A stretch of 64,000 bases of DNA from the NCBI GenBank assembly GCA_021776175.1, contig JAJFGJ010000003.1, positions 251,159 to 315,158 of the forward strand. The letters run 5' to 3'. Under the pieces are notes generated by a model. It had not been told where the DNA came from. It was given only the letters and a program-made list of their open reading frames with translations, and did not search any database. A program made the position numbers and the translations under genes. The DNA is from Kiloniellaceae bacterium. Lineage in GTDB: Bacteria; Pseudomonadota; Alphaproteobacteria; Kiloniellales; J153. Positions 63,236 to 64,000 of this stretch are shown in pieces (the stretch's first letter is position 1; the number at the start of each line of letters is the position of its first letter).

Positions 63236-63875
63236 GGGGAAAATGCCGACTCTGGCGCCGCCCGAATCGAAGTTGCCGTGCCCTGGCTCCCAAAGCGGCC
63301 GAATCGCCCTCCGGGACCAGTGGTCTGGTGGCTAGACCTGCCTGGGCCCGGCGCTGGGGATGGCGGGAATCCTAGGTTTCCCGCCTTCACAGGAAAAATT
63401 CACTTCAGTTAAAAACAGGTGTGGACAAGCCCTCAAGAGGGGCATATATACACCGCTGTCGACGGCGGGGGCGCTTTCGGGCGACGCCTGCGACACTTCC
63501 TATTCGACCGCACGAGAATTGCAGCGCATGTTGCGTTGCAGTTTCACGGCGCGGCCGGTATTATCGTTTCCCGCATTTTTCCGCCGAGTCGGATTGTTGC
63601 GGAAACGGGGTTCGGGAAACCGGGCCCAGGGGGTAGCCGGGGGGCTTTGGTCCTGCGTCCTATCGCCAGCTGTTTGACATTGTTGATTGTAAGGAAGGGA
63701 TGCGCGGGCGGCGGAGTCTGGGTGCCGGTTACGGCTGGTTGCCAATATAGACTCTGATGCAAACGCGTATCTTAAGTGCCATGCACTATAATTTTGTACG
63801 CGTTTGTGTTGGGAGCTCGATAAGTTCAGTCGTGGAAACTTGGTCTTCGGACCTTGGTCAAGCGATTGGGCAAGT
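63236..63875 (+). promoter_or_regulatory. rRNA promoter and leader region
   Basis: 640 bases between the DUF1489 gene and the 16S gene contain no supported protein gene. TTGACA at 63674-63679 is a perfect -35 hexamer but lacks a good -10 at 16-18 bases. TATAAT at 63787-63792 is a perfect -10 without a good -35. A 10-bp inverted repeat encloses the latter. The region should hold the rrn promoter(s) and the leader with an RNase processing stem. Confidence 0.6.
63760..63806. other. 10-bp perfect inverted repeat in the rrn leader/promoter
   Basis: caaacgcgta (63760-63769) and tacgcgtttg (63797-63806) are perfect inverted arms 27 bases apart. Inside lie a smaller hairpin (agtgc-cat-gcact) and the TATAAT at 63787-63792. 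It could be an operator around a promoter or a structured part of the rRNA leader. Confidence 0.6.
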
Positions 63876-64000
63876 CAACTTGAGAGTTTGATCCTGGCTC
63901 AGAACGAACGCTGGCGGCAGGCTTAACACATGCAAGTCGAAGGTGATCCAGGACTTCGGTCCTGGTGAAACTGGCGCACGGGTGAGTAACGCGTGGGAAT
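63876..64000 (+). rRNA. rrs: 16S ribosomal RNA, 5' end (partial)
   Basis: The universal agagtttgatcctggctcag begins at 63883, which corresponds to E. coli position 8, so the mature 5' end is near 63876. The text continues with aacgaacgctggcggcaggc, cacatgcaagtcga and cgcacgggtgagtaacgcg, all conserved 16S. The first variable loop is short (ggtgatccaggacttcggtcc-type hairpin), as in alphaproteobacteria. The gene runs off the right edge. Confidence 0.97.

Noticed and set aside
63674..63702. A complete sigma-70 promoter starting at TTGACA before the 16S gene
   Set aside because: The -35 is perfect but the bases at the -10 position (gggatg region) are poor, so I do not call a full promoter.

Overview
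The window is chromosomal DNA of a GC-rich alphaproteobacterium, probably of the Rhodospirillales type. The last 125 bases are the 5' end of a 16S rRNA gene whose first variable region reads like an alphaproteobacterial 16S. Gene content agrees: a MerR-type LiuR regulator with a leucine-degradation cluster, a CpaB-F style Tad locus, DivK-like single receivers, a MaeB malic enzyme fused to a phosphotransacetylase domain, and napEDABC. Genes are packed tightly with many 4-bp ATGA/GTGA overlaps. No insertion sequence, phage, CRISPR array or tRNA was seen.

Layout. 1-1081: end of a type II secretion cluster (gspD tail, gspK). 1086-6398 (minus): one probable operon that starts with a SpoIIE-type phosphatase, an RsbW-type kinase and a STAS protein and runs without a clear break into an Mla-type lipid ABC transporter (MlaE, MlaF, MlaD, PqiC-like lipoprotein). 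6764-10673: an atypical receiver protein and a large BTAD-ATPase-TPR regulator. 10740-11735 (minus): galE. 12273-23479: a near-complete Tad/Flp pilus locus (flp, cpaB, cpaC, a small lipoprotein, tadG, two tadE-like genes, cpaE, cpaF, tadB, tadC, tadD) without the prepilin peptidase. 23642-26749: an unknown protein, a hybrid histidine kinase and two stand-alone receivers. 26831-29262: an EamA transporter, then an ArsR repressor and a metal/metalloid permease with a matching operator in front of each. 29259-33859: lipB (minus), maeB, mgtE.

33913-37997 (minus): periplasmic nitrate reductase operon napEDABC. The small napE gene is clear from the sequence. A perfect FNR box lies upstream of it, at the right distance from a -10-like hexamer. 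38394-58007: leucine/isovalerate catabolism. liuR, two thioesterases, a GST-like gene and isovaleryl-CoA dehydrogenase form one unit behind a LiuR-like palindrome; a thiolase follows. The methylcrotonyl-CoA carboxylase subunits, methylglutaconyl-CoA hydratase and HMG-CoA lyase lie about 9 kb further on, with a TPR/2OG-oxygenase gene between hydratase and carboxylase alpha. Between the two parts are an SDR, a LysE exporter, a quinone-reductase-like enzyme, a PKHD hydroxylase, an SCAD-like dehydrogenase, a histidine kinase, an HCCA-isomerase-like protein and a threonine dehydratase-like enzyme. Together these genes can take isovaleryl-CoA to acetoacetate plus acetyl-CoA.

58024-62809: a VPLPA-CTERM exported protein and a cell-surface glycosylation group (GtrA, methyltransferase, GT2, GT39). 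62819-63235 is a DUF1489 gene. 63236-63875 is the rRNA promoter/leader region before the 16S gene.

The most interesting points are the kinase/phosphatase partner-switch module joined to the Mla lipid transporter, the FNR and LiuR control sites in the nap/liuR divergent region, the paired ArsR operators, the oxygenase gene inside the leucine operon, and the VPLPA-CTERM protein.
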